Origin: an uncultured Bacilli bacterium
GTDB taxonomy: Bacteria > Bacillota_I > Bacilli_A > RF39 > UBA660
DNA length: 9,443 nucleotides
Reading direction: 5' to 3'
Assembly: GCA_934096125.1 (NCBI GenBank)
Contig: CAKOLB010000016.1
Location: 1 to 9,443 of the forward strand
Shown here: piece after piece, positions 1-6,186 of the stretch
Layout of the letters: every line of letters begins with the position of its first letter
How positions within the stretch are numbered: the first letter of the stretch is position 1
Position numbers and translations under genes: made by a program
Notes under the pieces: model-generated
Told to the model about the DNA's origin: nothing
The model's input: the letters and a program-made list of their open reading frames with translations, nothing else
The model's database searches: none

Positions 1-145
1 CTATTCCATGTTTATCTATTAATGCAGTTAGATAGTCGATTACATTTTTACTTACTTTGTATTTATTTGATAGACTTTTTATCGACATTCCTTTCTTTTT
101 ATCTGTATATAAATTTATTTTATCTTCATAAGTTAATTTTGACAT
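1..145 (-). CDS. IS3-family transposase OrfA, N-terminal part (3' end outside window)
   Basis: Translating the minus strand from the ATG at 143-145 gives 48 codons without a stop before the window edge. It begins MSKLTYEDKINLY and then shows a helix-turn-helix segment (GMSIKSLSNKYKVSKNVI, then YLTALIDKHG). This is the typical start of the short OrfA of IS3 elements, which carries the DNA-binding HTH that recognises the IS ends. The active transposase is normally an OrfA-OrfB fusion made by -1 frameshifting; OrfB is not in view. The ATG sits directly after the end hairpin, as usual for this group. Whether the complete element is functional cannot be judged here. Confidence 0.75.
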   Translation of the reverse strand, partial: MSKLTYEDKINLYTDKKKGMSIKSLSNKYKVSKNVIDYLTALIDKHGI

Positions 146-150
146 ATAAA

Positions 151-184
151 AACCTCGTTTCTCTTTTGTCCAAGAAACGGGGTT
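151..184. repeat. Hairpin inside the IS end (12-bp arms)
   Basis: AACCTCGTTTCT (151-162) and AGAAACGGGGTT (173-184) are inverted repeats with a single mismatch, which is a U-G wobble in plus-strand RNA, separated by 10 nt. Such a stem just inside the left end is common in IS150-group IS3 elements. It can block read-through transcription or translation into the transposase, here possibly from the operon that ends at 209. Confidence 0.7.
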
Positions 185-208
185 CATATCAATTCTTGCG
201 AGTTTTAT

Positions 209-496
209 TTATAAGTATTCAGCCATTTTATAATTGGCATTTAATTTTTCGATTAATTCATTTTTGTCATATTTTGCAAAGATATTTATAAAGTTACTAT
301 GGTCGATTAAAAACATGTCTGGATAGTTTACAAATATTTCTTTGAAATTATTTATGCCAAGAGCGGATAGATATTTTAAGTTTTCTTCCACCAATCTTGA
401 ATACTTGATTATTTCTCCAATTATTTTAGGAGAACAACCTAAATTAAAGTCATTTATTTCTTCTCTACTAAAGTCATATTTTTCTAAAAATTTCAT
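209..496 (-). CDS. Small all-helical hypothetical protein (95 aa), downstream partner of the coiled-coil protein
   Basis: The product is 95 residues with no signal peptide or membrane segment, so probably cytoplasmic. It is rich in predicted helices. Residues about 38-70 (KYLSALGINNFKEIFVNYPD, then a MFLIDHSNF segment) recall the leucine/proline-containing helical units seen in mTERF-like and other alpha-solenoid repeats; this is a resemblance only. The start ATG (494-496) follows the stop codon of the upstream gene by 8 nt, and a GGAGGA ribosome binding site fills that gap, so the two are co-transcribed and probably translationally coupled. An IS3 element begins 17 bp beyond the stop codon. 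The protein may be the C-terminal part of a longer ancestral protein now encoded by two genes. Function unknown. Confidence 0.75.
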   Translation of the reverse strand: MKFLEKYDFSREEINDFNLGCSPKIIGEIIKYSRLVEENLKYLSALGINNFKEIFVNYPDMFLIDHSNFINIFAKYDKNELIEKLNANYKMAEYL

Positions 497-504
497 TGTT
501 CCTC

Positions 505-1980
505 CTATTTTTTCATACTTTCAACTTGGCTTAATACTTTTTGGTAATTGCATTCATTAAACAAATATGATTGATACTTACCCTTATCATTTTTATAGGG
601 AACGTTTAAGCTTTCAAGTTTTCCCATTCTTTTGATAACATCATCTACTGGAGATTTTAAGAAAAGCGGATTTTGTTTATAGCCTTCGATAAAGCCAAAT
701 TCTTCTGCTCTTAAAATATTTTTTTCTAAAGTAGTTTTATCATAAGTACAAACTATCCATTCTTTAGCTTTTGTTAAATTGATACCATATTTTTCTAATA
801 AGCCAACATTTTTATATCCTAGCACAAGAGACATAATAAATTTCTCTGGTTTTTCTCTGGTTAAGTCTAGTTTTTCACGGCAAGATAAATAAGTATCAAG
901 CCAGTCTATGTTTTCTAAAGCAATTAATGGTATTTCTTTAATGCTTAAACCTTTATTTTTGATAATTTCAATATTTTTGGCAATATCAGTTTTTTGAAGA
1001 ATGCTACTTACAAGGTCAATATCTTCAGCAGTTTTACCAAGGTATAGAAGTTCTTCTTTTAATTTATCATTATTTTTTTCTTTCTCCGGGGTTTCTTTGG
1101 TAGTTTCTATTTGTAAATCATTTTCGCTAGTTCCAAGCAAACTTTCTTTTTCTTCAGTGATAACTGTTTCTTCCCCTTTTTTCGCTTCTTCCTTTACTTC
1201 TTCGTTTGGCACATTTTCTTCAAATACCGTTGCAAATGTTTTTTCTAAATTGGGAGCATCTTCAGGAATAACAACTTCTTTTTCCTCAGATTCTTTTTTA
1301 GCTTCAGCAAGAACTTCAGTGATAGTTTTACCGGATTTATCACTACTTTTTAAACTAGCATCATATTCATATAAAGCATCTTCAGGGAACATTAATATTT
1401 TAGCAGCTTCTCTTTGTTCATCTTCACTAAAATTAAATTTTTCAAGTAAACTTGTAATGGCATCCCTAGTTATGTTGATATTTCCTTTTAAAGCTAGATC
1501 AAAAAACTCATTTAACTTAGCTTGATTATCTAGAGCTTCTTCTTTTCTAAGTTCTAACTCCTTTAACTTTGTAATAGCAGTTTGCATTTCATTTTCAATA
1601 TTTTCAAGATCTTTAACAGCTTTTTCTTTTTCTTCTGCTAATTTTTTGATAGTATCAGGTAGCATAGCATTTAACTTATCACTTATTTTTTCAGGATCAA
1701 AATCAATATCTAACCGAGTTAAAACAGTTGCAAAATCTTCCTTTTTTAAACTTGCCAAAATAGATGATAGCTTATTTCCTTCATCCGCTAGTTTAGTTTC
1801 TTCATTATTTAATACTTCTAACTTGCTATTTAACTTTTCCTTTTCTTCTTTGGTTCTTTTCTCAGTATCAATAGCGGCAATTTTCTCTTCGTCCATTTTG
1901 CTCAAAATGATACTGTCTTCCCCACGAAGATTATACATTTTATCGAGTAATGCTTTTACTTCTGTTGATAGTACTTTCAT
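505..1980 (-). CDS. Cytoplasmic coiled-coil and helical-repeat protein of unknown function (491 aa)
   Basis: I do not recognise a named family. There is no signal peptide or membrane segment. Residues about 25-165 are strongly charged and heptad-like (runs of EEK, KEKL, LEVLNNEE, ELELRKEE), consistent with long coiled coils. Residues about 210-305 form an acidic, Glu/Lys-rich, probably disordered linker. The C-terminal 180 residues are helical again, with loosely repeated units such as LLEKYGINLTKAKEWI and LKSPVDDVIKRMGKLESLNV, reminiscent of mTERF-like alpha-solenoid repeats. The ATG at 1978-1980 is preceded by AAAAGGGC about 9 nt upstream and by a near-consensus promoter. The small helical gene follows in the same operon. 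A scaffolding or nucleic-acid-associated role would fit the architecture but is speculation. Confidence 0.85.
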   Translation of the reverse strand: MKVLSTEVKALLDKMYNLRGEDSIILSKMDEEKIAAIDTEKRTKEEKEKLNSKLEVLNNEETKLADEGNKLSSILASLKKEDFATVLTRLDIDFDPEKISDKLNAMLPDTIKKLAEEKEKAVKDLENIENEMQTAITKLKELELRKEEALDNQAKLNEFFDLALKGNINITRDAITSLLEKFNFSEDEQREAAKILMFPEDALYEYDASLKSSDKSGKTITEVLAEAKKESEEKEVVIPEDAPNLEKTFATVFEENVPNEEVKEEAKKGEETVITEEKESLLGTSENDLQIETTKETPEKEKNNDKLKEELLYLGKTAEDIDLVSSILQKTDIAKNIEIIKNKGLSIKEIPLIALENIDWLDTYLSCREKLDLTREKPEKFIMSLVLGYKNVGLLEKYGINLTKAKEWIVCTYDKTTLEKNILRAEEFGFIEGYKQNPLFLKSPVDDVIKRMGKLESLNVPYKNDKGKYQSYLFNECNYQKVLSQVESMKK

Positions 1981-2007
1981 TTTTTCACGCCCTTTTTATT
2001 TTAACTA

Positions 2008-2036
2008 ATTATATCAAAATAATTTTCAGTTGTAAA
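2008..2036 (-). promoter_or_regulatory. Sigma-A-type promoter of the coiled-coil gene operon
   Basis: On the minus strand TTTACA (2031-2036) and TATAAT (2008-2013) are separated by exactly 17 bp, and the -10 box carries a TG one base upstream (TGATATAAT). This is the best promoter match in the window. Transcription would start near 2001, giving a leader of about 20 nt containing the AAAAGGGC ribosome binding site. Confidence 0.8.
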
Positions 2037-2086
2037 TATCTAGTAACTAACGAAAATAACCAGAATAATGCTATAACATATAATAA

Positions 2087-2145
2087 TTTTTTTTGAAAAG
2101 AAAATAATGGAGAGTTTATTTTGTTTGTTAGCGCTTTGTTTAGGG
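2087..2145 (+). pseudogene. Degraded copy of the 5' end of the plus-strand gene starting at 9325
   Basis: The stretch matches 9318-9375 closely. The best block (2115-2145) differs from its counterpart at only two positions in 31 and includes TTTATTTTGTTTGTTAG. The copy has lost an A in the early AAAAAG run, so the frame from the original TTG start hits TAA within five codons, and GGAGAG replaces the TTGGAGG seen in the intact gene. Similarity ends abruptly after the TTTAGG (about 2145). The ribosome binding site upstream of the 9325 gene (AGGGAGGAA) is missing here. It is therefore a truncated, frameshifted duplicate and not an active gene. Confidence 0.7.
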
Positions 2146-2265
2146 GTACTAAAGCATAATGCTAAAGATTTAATTACAAATGAACTAAATGTAACTCCTG
2201 ACTTGGTTAATAGATGGAAACATCAAATATTGTTATATCAAAAAAAATACCAAAAAAGTGCTTGA
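2107..2265 (+). pseudogene. Chimeric remnant ORF: duplicated leader joined to an HTH-like fragment
   Basis: A 52-codon frame (ATG 2107-2109, stop TGA 2263-2265) is open across the duplicated leader remnant and continues into AKDLITNELNVTPDLVNRWK, then HQILLYQKKYQKSA. The second half looks like a helix-turn-helix (ELNVTPDLVNRW) of the kind found in transposase OrfA or small-terminase proteins, but it is too short to assign. There is no ribosome binding site before the ATG, and the two halves have different origins, so I read it as fused debris and not a gene. A real microprotein cannot be excluded. Confidence 0.4.
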
Positions 2266-2267
2266 AG

Positions 2268-2402
2268 TTAAATAACATTCTCTTTTGGCCAGCTATTTAA
2301 AATTTCATGCACTTTTTCTAACGCTACATCTTTTTCTTTATCTTCAATATTTAAGTTTTCAACACTTTTAAAATTAATTAATCTTTTAAAATTACTATTT
2401 TT
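2268..2402 (-). pseudogene. Orphan 3' reading-frame tail, probable gene remnant
   Basis: On the minus strand, 44 codons are open between a TAA (2403-2405) and a TAA (2268-2270). The last part reads VALEKVHEILNSWPKENVI, a plausible amphipathic helical protein tail with normal coding composition. There is no ATG or TTG start; the only alternative start is a GTG at 2310-2312 without a ribosome binding site. The upstream part overlaps the end of the 123-residue protein gene in another frame. It converges on the plus-strand chimeric remnant that stops at 2265, so two decayed fragments meet here. No family recognised. Confidence 0.3.
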
Positions 2403-2749
2403 TTAACATTTGATAATTTGGCAGGTTCACTTGGTAATATCACATCAGATGAAGTAATAGTTACTTTTTGATTTACTTTTAACTTATCTGCAGTACTATC
2501 TTCATTGTTATAAACTATTTTTGTATCTTTATTTATTTCAAACTCATACTCTACAGAATATTCTTTTTTCTTTTTGTCATATTCTTCCACTAAAACAGTA
2601 TATACATAATCATTTACTGTTACTTCTTTAATTCTTGCTTCAAAAACTAATTCTGTTTCTTTTGAAACATAATTTGTATACACGAAGTATCCTAATCCGG
2701 CAAGAACAATTACCGATATAATTATTTTTACTAGTAAATCTTTTTTCAT
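2378..2749 (-). CDS. Small membrane-anchored extracytoplasmic protein, beta-rich (123 aa)
   Basis: The N-terminus is a short Lys-containing head followed by one hydrophobic segment (residues about 6-26: LVKIIISVIVLAGLGYFVYT), which should act as an uncleaved anchor. The remaining ~95 residues alternate hydrophobic and polar residues (VTVNDYVYTVLVEEY, YEFEINKDTKIVY, LKVNQKVTITS). This is a pattern of short beta strands like the OB-fold-like domains of small Gram-positive surface or lipoproteins such as the DUF3221/YobA type; that comparison is by pattern only. The ATG is preceded by a strong AAAGGAGG site, 40 nt after the metallopeptidase gene stop, so the two are one operon. It could be an accessory or inhibitor of the neighbouring peptidase, but nothing in the sequence proves it. 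Confidence 0.8.
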   Translation of the reverse strand: MKKDLLVKIIISVIVLAGLGYFVYTNYVSKETELVFEARIKEVTVNDYVYTVLVEEYDKKKKEYSVEYEFEINKDTKIVYNNEDSTADKLKVNQKVTITSSDVILPSEPAKLSNVKKIVILKD

Positions 2750-2789
2750 TTCTTTCCTCCTTTCCTAAATCAATTTATTTAACCATATA

Positions 2790-4109
2790 TTATAAGAATC
2801 TATCCCAATAATATTTTCCTGTATTAGATAATGTATTAAAATGTTCTTTAATTTGTGAACTAATTAATTTTGCTTTTTTGTTTATTGGGGTACCATCATT
2901 GTAATATGTTTTTTTTGTTGCCCTAGTCATCATATCTGAAAACAAAACAGCTCTATCTTCTAAATAACTTTGCCTTGAATAATATGATATAAAATATGCC
3001 TCATTTGGATTTGAAAAATTATAATCATAGGAACTATCGCTAGAACCATAACTAAATCCTTCAGGGTTATAAGCCTTCATTGTTTCCTCCAAGTTTAATG
3101 TTGGATTTTTTTGTCTCATATAAATATCAATATAGTGCATTAACTCGTGATGCAAAGTACTTTCAAATAATTTAGTACCATCTGTTCCAATAGTCACTGT
3201 TATATTGCTTTGATTTCTACCGTCTGTCAATCCTGAATAATTTCCAACTATTTTATTTACTATGTATATTCTAAGAGAAACATTATTATCTTTCATTTCT
3301 TTAAAGAAACCATTTGGATATTTTTTTAATGTTAATTCTACTTCCTTTAAATATTTATTTATCTCATTATCATCATTTAGTTTTTCGGTATTTATAGAGC
3401 CACCAATTAAGTAATTACCAATTTCATCTTTATATACAATCTTAACTGAATATTTATTTTCTAACATTTTTCTGTATTCATTATTTTTTTCTGCTTGTGT
3501 TTTTTCTACAACTAGTGATTTTTCTTCAGGTAAAACAATATTTTCATTATTATTTACATTATGATTAGAGTTATTAGTGCTACCATTGTTATTATTTGTA
3601 TTAATATTTGTTTTATTTTTTTCAGTTTTAGAACTAGTTTTTTTGTTTTTGTCTTTTTCCCAAACTGCATAAAGAGTTGTATCTTCTGCAAGTAATGCTT
3701 TGTTATAAATTGGAGTTTCATTTTTATCAACCCAGCCTTTAAAAGCATAACCATCTCGTGTAGGCTCAGTTGGAAGCGTAAGCTCAGTATTTTTACTTAT
3801 AGTAATACTATCTACTTTACTTCCACCTTTAGTATCAAATGTGATTGTTATTGTTTTTTTTCCTTCCTTACTATCTTTCGTAGGACAAACATATTTAGCC
3901 ATTTTTAAAACTGTCTTTGTTTTGCCATCAGAACATTTATAAGTATTTGTAAATATTCCTTTATCTTTGTAAATAGTAGAACTGCCATTGTAATAATCTC
4001 TAATTTTAATTATTGGACTATTATTAAATGAAAGAGCAACTAAAAAATCTAAAAATATTAAACCTATTATAGAGCACAATGTAATTATTATTATTTTTTT
4101 CTTCTTCAT
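2790..4109 (-). CDS. Membrane-anchored surface protein with InlB B-type repeat and HELMH zinc metallopeptidase domain (439 aa)
   Basis: Residues 1-28 are a Lys-rich start plus hydrophobic segment (anchor or signal peptide). Residues 34-80 form a small domain with two cysteines (C59, C75). Residues about 86-151 are one InlB B-repeat/Flg_new unit, with TFDTKGG, the PTEPTRDGYAFKGW core and LYAVW end. An Asn/Lys/Thr-rich spacer (about 152-195) follows. The C-terminal domain has the zinc motif H321-E322-L-M-H325 and, 59 residues later, YLEDRAVLFSDMM, whose E384 is the likely third ligand, making it a gluzincin-like peptidase. Known family role: extracellular proteolysis or adhesion; the substrate is unknown. 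It has its own promoter and a GAGGAGG site, and heads a two-gene operon. A shadow frame over the Asn-rich linker is not a gene. Confidence 0.85.
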   Translation of the reverse strand: MKKKKIIIITLCSIIGLIFLDFLVALSFNNSPIIKIRDYYNGSSTIYKDKGIFTNTYKCSDGKTKTVLKMAKYVCPTKDSKEGKKTITITFDTKGGSKVDSITISKNTELTLPTEPTRDGYAFKGWVDKNETPIYNKALLAEDTTLYAVWEKDKNKKTSSKTEKNKTNINTNNNNGSTNNSNHNVNNNENIVLPEEKSLVVEKTQAEKNNEYRKMLENKYSVKIVYKDEIGNYLIGGSINTEKLNDDNEINKYLKEVELTLKKYPNGFFKEMKDNNVSLRIYIVNKIVGNYSGLTDGRNQSNITVTIGTDGTKLFESTLHHELMHYIDIYMRQKNPTLNLEETMKAYNPEGFSYGSSDSSYDYNFSNPNEAYFISYYSRQSYLEDRAVLFSDMMTRATKKTYYNDGTPINKKAKLISSQIKEHFNTLSNTGKYYWDRFL

Positions 4110-4160
4110 TATACCTCCTCATAAATGACAAACGAAATCCTATTTACTTCTTGTATTTTA

Positions 4161-4194
4161 ATTGTACCAAATTTCTGACGAAAAGTCTTTGGTT
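4161..4194 (-). promoter_or_regulatory. Extended -10 promoter and overlapping dyad upstream of the metallopeptidase gene
   Basis: Minus-strand TGGTACAAT gives an extended -10 (TACAAT at 4161-4166); the -35 position (AAGACT, 17 bp upstream) is poor. Overlapping it is an imperfect inverted repeat in plus-strand order: ACCAAA (4167-4172), GAC, GTC and TTTGGT (ending 4194), with a 5-nt bulge. A dyad against a weak-35 promoter is a typical repressor or activator arrangement. The leader would be about 45 nt. Confidence 0.45.
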
Positions 4195-4219
4195 TTAAGT
4201 AAATTTTTATTTACAAAAA

Positions 4220-4275
4220 AAGCACTTGAGTTTTATATACATGTTGTTCAAAACAAAAAAACAAATCAAGTGCTT
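4220..4275 (-). terminator. Long-loop intrinsic terminator of the signal-peptidase operon
   Basis: AAGCACTTGA (4220-4229) and TCAAGTGCTT (4266-4275) are perfect 10-bp inverted repeats. In minus-strand RNA the second arm is followed by a run of U (4215-4219), as expected for a Rho-independent terminator. The 36-nt loop is unusually long and A/T-rich. It lies about 370 nt beyond the stop of the last operon gene, after IS debris, and just before the promoter of the metallopeptidase gene, so it would insulate the two units. Confidence 0.55.
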
Positions 4276-4310
4276 CTTATTATTATATACATTTTATAAA
4301 TTAAAAAGCC

Positions 4311-4465
4311 TTTTTTGTGATTTGTTTTGACAAATTAAAGAAAGAAGAAGTAAATGTAGGCAGTTATGAAACATTTAATTAAGCTAAACTAGTAATATTT
4401 GAATTTATAGAAAGTTGGTATACCTAGTTTAGCACTAGCCTAGTATTTGATTTTATACGAGGAAA
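4311..4465 (+). pseudogene. Decayed C-terminus of an IS3-family transposase (OrfB)
   Basis: In the plus-strand frame through 4332 the translation reads KLKKEEVNVGSYETFN, stop, AKLVIFEFIESWYT, stop, FSTSLVFDFIR. This matches the conserved end of IS3 OrfB integrase domains (pattern LKKEEV..., AKL.IFEFIE.WYN..R.HS.LGY.SP). Two in-frame stops (4380-4382, 4425-4427) and loss of the R.H.. segment show it is dead. The upstream catalytic DDE region is missing. A GTGTCCAATTCC string near 4524 may be a worn right terminus. Its orientation is opposite to the IS at the left edge, and it is a separate, older insertion. Confidence 0.7.
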
Positions 4466-4608
4466 ATCTATTTGTAATAGGTAGGCAGATTTATGATACT
4501 TAATTAGTAATTAAAATTGGCTGGTGTCCAATTCCAAAGAAAAGAATCGGAATAAATTTAAATATGATCATTTGAATTATTTGTCTTAAAATATGTGGCT
4601 AATGATAT

Positions 4609-4622
4609 CCTTCTTTTGAAGG
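4609..4622. repeat. Short perfect hairpin after the operon's last gene
   Basis: CCTTC and GAAGG flank a TTTT loop, 23 nt beyond the stop codon at 4645. It lacks a following U-tract in minus-strand RNA, so it is more likely a 3'-end stabilising or pausing hairpin than a complete terminator. Confidence 0.35.
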
Positions 4623-4644
4623 GGCTATAATTAATGGCTCTATA

Positions 4645-6186
4645 TTATTTATATGAAATATCACTTTTAGATACCTCAATTACAGGACGAACCCCAACTA
4701 AAACATCTGTTCTTTGTACTTCTATACTATGAACACGTCTTGCTGTTGCATAAATTATCCAACTATGGTTTGACATAGTGTTTCTTGGTGTTTCTAACCA
4801 ATATCCATCAAATTTAGAATTATCTTTTTTTGAAAAATTGGTGTTTTCAACAAGATAAAGGTGATCATCTAATTCTCCATTTTTCCAAGTTGGAATATAA
4901 AAATCTACAAGACTTTTTACTTCTGCTAGTGTTAAAAATCGTGCTGCATACTTCGAATAACTAAATACTTCAGGAAAATTATGACCATCTTTGGTACTTG
5001 TTGTATTATATTCATTTACTATCCTTCTTTCTGTGTTTGATAGTCGTACATTACTCCATTGGCTAACAGTTGGAAGTTGTTCTATTGCATTTCTAGGTCC
5101 ATGCCAATTTTCTTTAGAACTATCATATGGATAATATTTTTCATTATCAGGCTTTCCAGCACTAACATTATTATAATAAATTAAAACAGCTATGTTACTA
5201 TTTTTTTCCATATCAGTAACATAATAAAATCTTTCTGTATTTGAGTCATAAATTCCATCACCATTCACGTCACAATCAAATGCATCACCAGATGAAAGTA
5301 TATTAGATGTTCCTAACGAACCATATGTTATGGTAGAAGTGCCTTTTTTACCATCAACTTTATAACCCATCCCAGAGCAATATCCACCCAAACATTCCTC
5401 CGTATGAAGTAGTGTTGCCCTTTGACATATCGGCATTTTGTAATGAATTTGAATATCACCCAAAATATTTGGAATGATTAAATTATCGTTTGTATATTGA
5501 TAATCAATGCCACTATATAACAACGTATTATTCATAAATATCTTTATAAGATAATCTTCTTTATTTGGAATATTTAGATTTAACATATCACCTTCTATTA
5601 TCTGGGTAGGAAAATTATCACTGTTAGAAATATTATAATAAGTAATGTTAAAAATTCTTCCAAATTTAAAATTTAATACAAACTTATTTTCATCATTATT
5701 AACAATTGTATCATCTTTATATGAGACTTTAATTTTAAATGTTTTTTTAACTCCTAAAGTGCATTCTTTATTATCGCAAATTTTATCTTTTAAATTATAG
5801 TCTAAAAATTCAAATTTTAAATTTTCATTATCAATTGATGCATCCCTTATTCCCATAATAACATTACCTAAGTTATGAACTTCGACATCATAAATAACAT
5901 AGGAATTACTATTGTTTAATACAACACTACTAGAAATATTAGAAACATTATAATCCTCATAATAACTAGTGGCATCTTTCACACTTTCAACCCCAACATT
6001 TGTCACTCTTACATCTTTATCTATTTGCACATTAGCACTTATGTCTTCAACTGCTAATTTATTTTGAAAAGCAGAAAATCCAACGCTTAAGAATATAATG
6101 GTTAAAACAACTGTTATAAAGCCAAAATAAATTAAATTATTATTTTTGCTAATTTTTTTTATTTTCATACTTCTTATCTCCATCAT
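4645..6186 (-). CDS. Secreted surface protein with SipW-type signal, Ig-like region and C-terminal DUF6273/FGE-like domain (513 aa)
   Basis: Residues about 17-40 are a hydrophobic signal ending LSVGFSAF, followed by ANV (51-53), the same pattern as in the TasA-like protein of this operon. Residues about 55-175 look like a beta-sandwich, and 180-250 like a second small beta domain. From 254 a Cys-containing module begins (C254, C265, C270, C305) with a calcium-loop-like DCDVNGDGIYD (D306-N308-D310-D314). The last ~150 residues (SYSKYAARFLTLAEV, GYWLETP, GVRPVIEV) resemble the DUF6273/formylglycine-enzyme-like or lectin-like folds of gut Firmicutes surface proteins. Two starts are plausible: ATG at 6184-6186 with AAAGGA 5 nt upstream, or ATG at 6166-6168 (MKIKKIS) with GGAG 9 nt upstream. 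It overlaps the preceding gene by 38 or 20 nt. Probable substrate of the neighbouring peptidase; adhesin role inferred. Confidence 0.8.
   Translation of the reverse strand: MMEIRSMKIKKISKNNNLIYFGFITVVLTIIFLSVGFSAFQNKLAVEDISANVQIDKDVRVTNVGVESVKDATSYYEDYNVSNISSSVVLNNSNSYVIYDVEVHNLGNVIMGIRDASIDNENLKFEFLDYNLKDKICDNKECTLGVKKTFKIKVSYKDDTIVNNDENKFVLNFKFGRIFNITYYNISNSDNFPTQIIEGDMLNLNIPNKEDYLIKIFMNNTLLYSGIDYQYTNDNLIIPNILGDIQIHYKMPICQRATLLHTEECLGGYCSGMGYKVDGKKGTSTITYGSLGTSNILSSGDAFDCDVNGDGIYDSNTERFYYVTDMEKNSNIAVLIYYNNVSAGKPDNEKYYPYDSSKENWHGPRNAIEQLPTVSQWSNVRLSNTERRIVNEYNTTSTKDGHNFPEVFSYSKYAARFLTLAEVKSLVDFYIPTWKNGELDDHLYLVENTNFSKKDNSKFDGYWLETPRNTMSNHSWIIYATARRVHSIEVQRTDVLVGVRPVIEVSKSDISYK

Larger units (their letters stand above)
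1..191 (-). mobile_element. Left end of an IS3-family insertion sequence (IS150-like group), truncated by window edge
   Basis: Read on the minus strand, the element appears to begin at 191 with TGATATGAACCCCG, a TG-starting terminus followed by a CCCC tract, as in IS150-group IS3 elements. It continues through a hairpin and then opens an OrfA-type reading frame at 145. The rest of the element lies outside the window, so neither the right terminus nor a target duplication can be seen. The boundary lies 17 bp beyond the stop codon of the small helical protein gene, so the element landed immediately downstream of that operon, perhaps in its terminator. The exact end is inferred from similarity to remembered IS3 ends, not from an alignment. 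Confidence 0.7.
1981..2377. other. Intergenic region of about 400 bp made mostly of remnants
   Basis: This gap holds the promoter of the coiled-coil operon (2008-2036), an AT-rich stretch with no evident feature (2037-2086), the duplicated leader remnant, the HTH-like fragment, and the orphan tail on the minus strand. I see no convincing RNA gene or intrinsic terminator in it. Confidence 0.6.
4110..4644. other. 535-bp intergenic region between two transcription units
   Basis: From right to left it holds a 5-bp-stem hairpin (CCTTC TTTT GAAGG, 4609-4622) without a U-run just after the operon's last stop; a stretch with possible IS terminus debris; a GTAGGCAG-led direct repeat (4356-4381 and 4481-4506); the IS3 OrfB remnant, in which GCTAAACTAG (4383-4392) and CTAGTTTAGC (4424-4433) form a perfect 10-bp inverted repeat; the long-loop terminator; and the promoter of the metallopeptidase gene. 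No intact gene is visible. Confidence 0.6.

Noticed and set aside
22..291. Plus-strand ORF across the IS end
   Set aside because: It spans the IS boundary and the terminal hairpin, has no ribosome binding site and is antisense to the OrfA frame.
1001..1525. 174-residue plus-strand ORF opposite the coiled-coil gene
   Set aside because: It is the complement of the Glu/Lys/Leu-rich coding sequence, which yields Ser/Phe/Leu-rich nonsense; there is no ribosome binding site, and the minus-strand gene has full signals.
3554..3754. 66-residue minus-strand ORF inside the metallopeptidase gene
   Set aside because: It is a +1 shadow frame over the Asn-rich linker and InlB repeat; the repeat domain is intact in the main frame.
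4220..4275. Inverted repeat considered as MITE or IS ends
   Set aside because: Arms are only 10 bp with no target duplication, and the U-run on one side fits an intrinsic terminator better.
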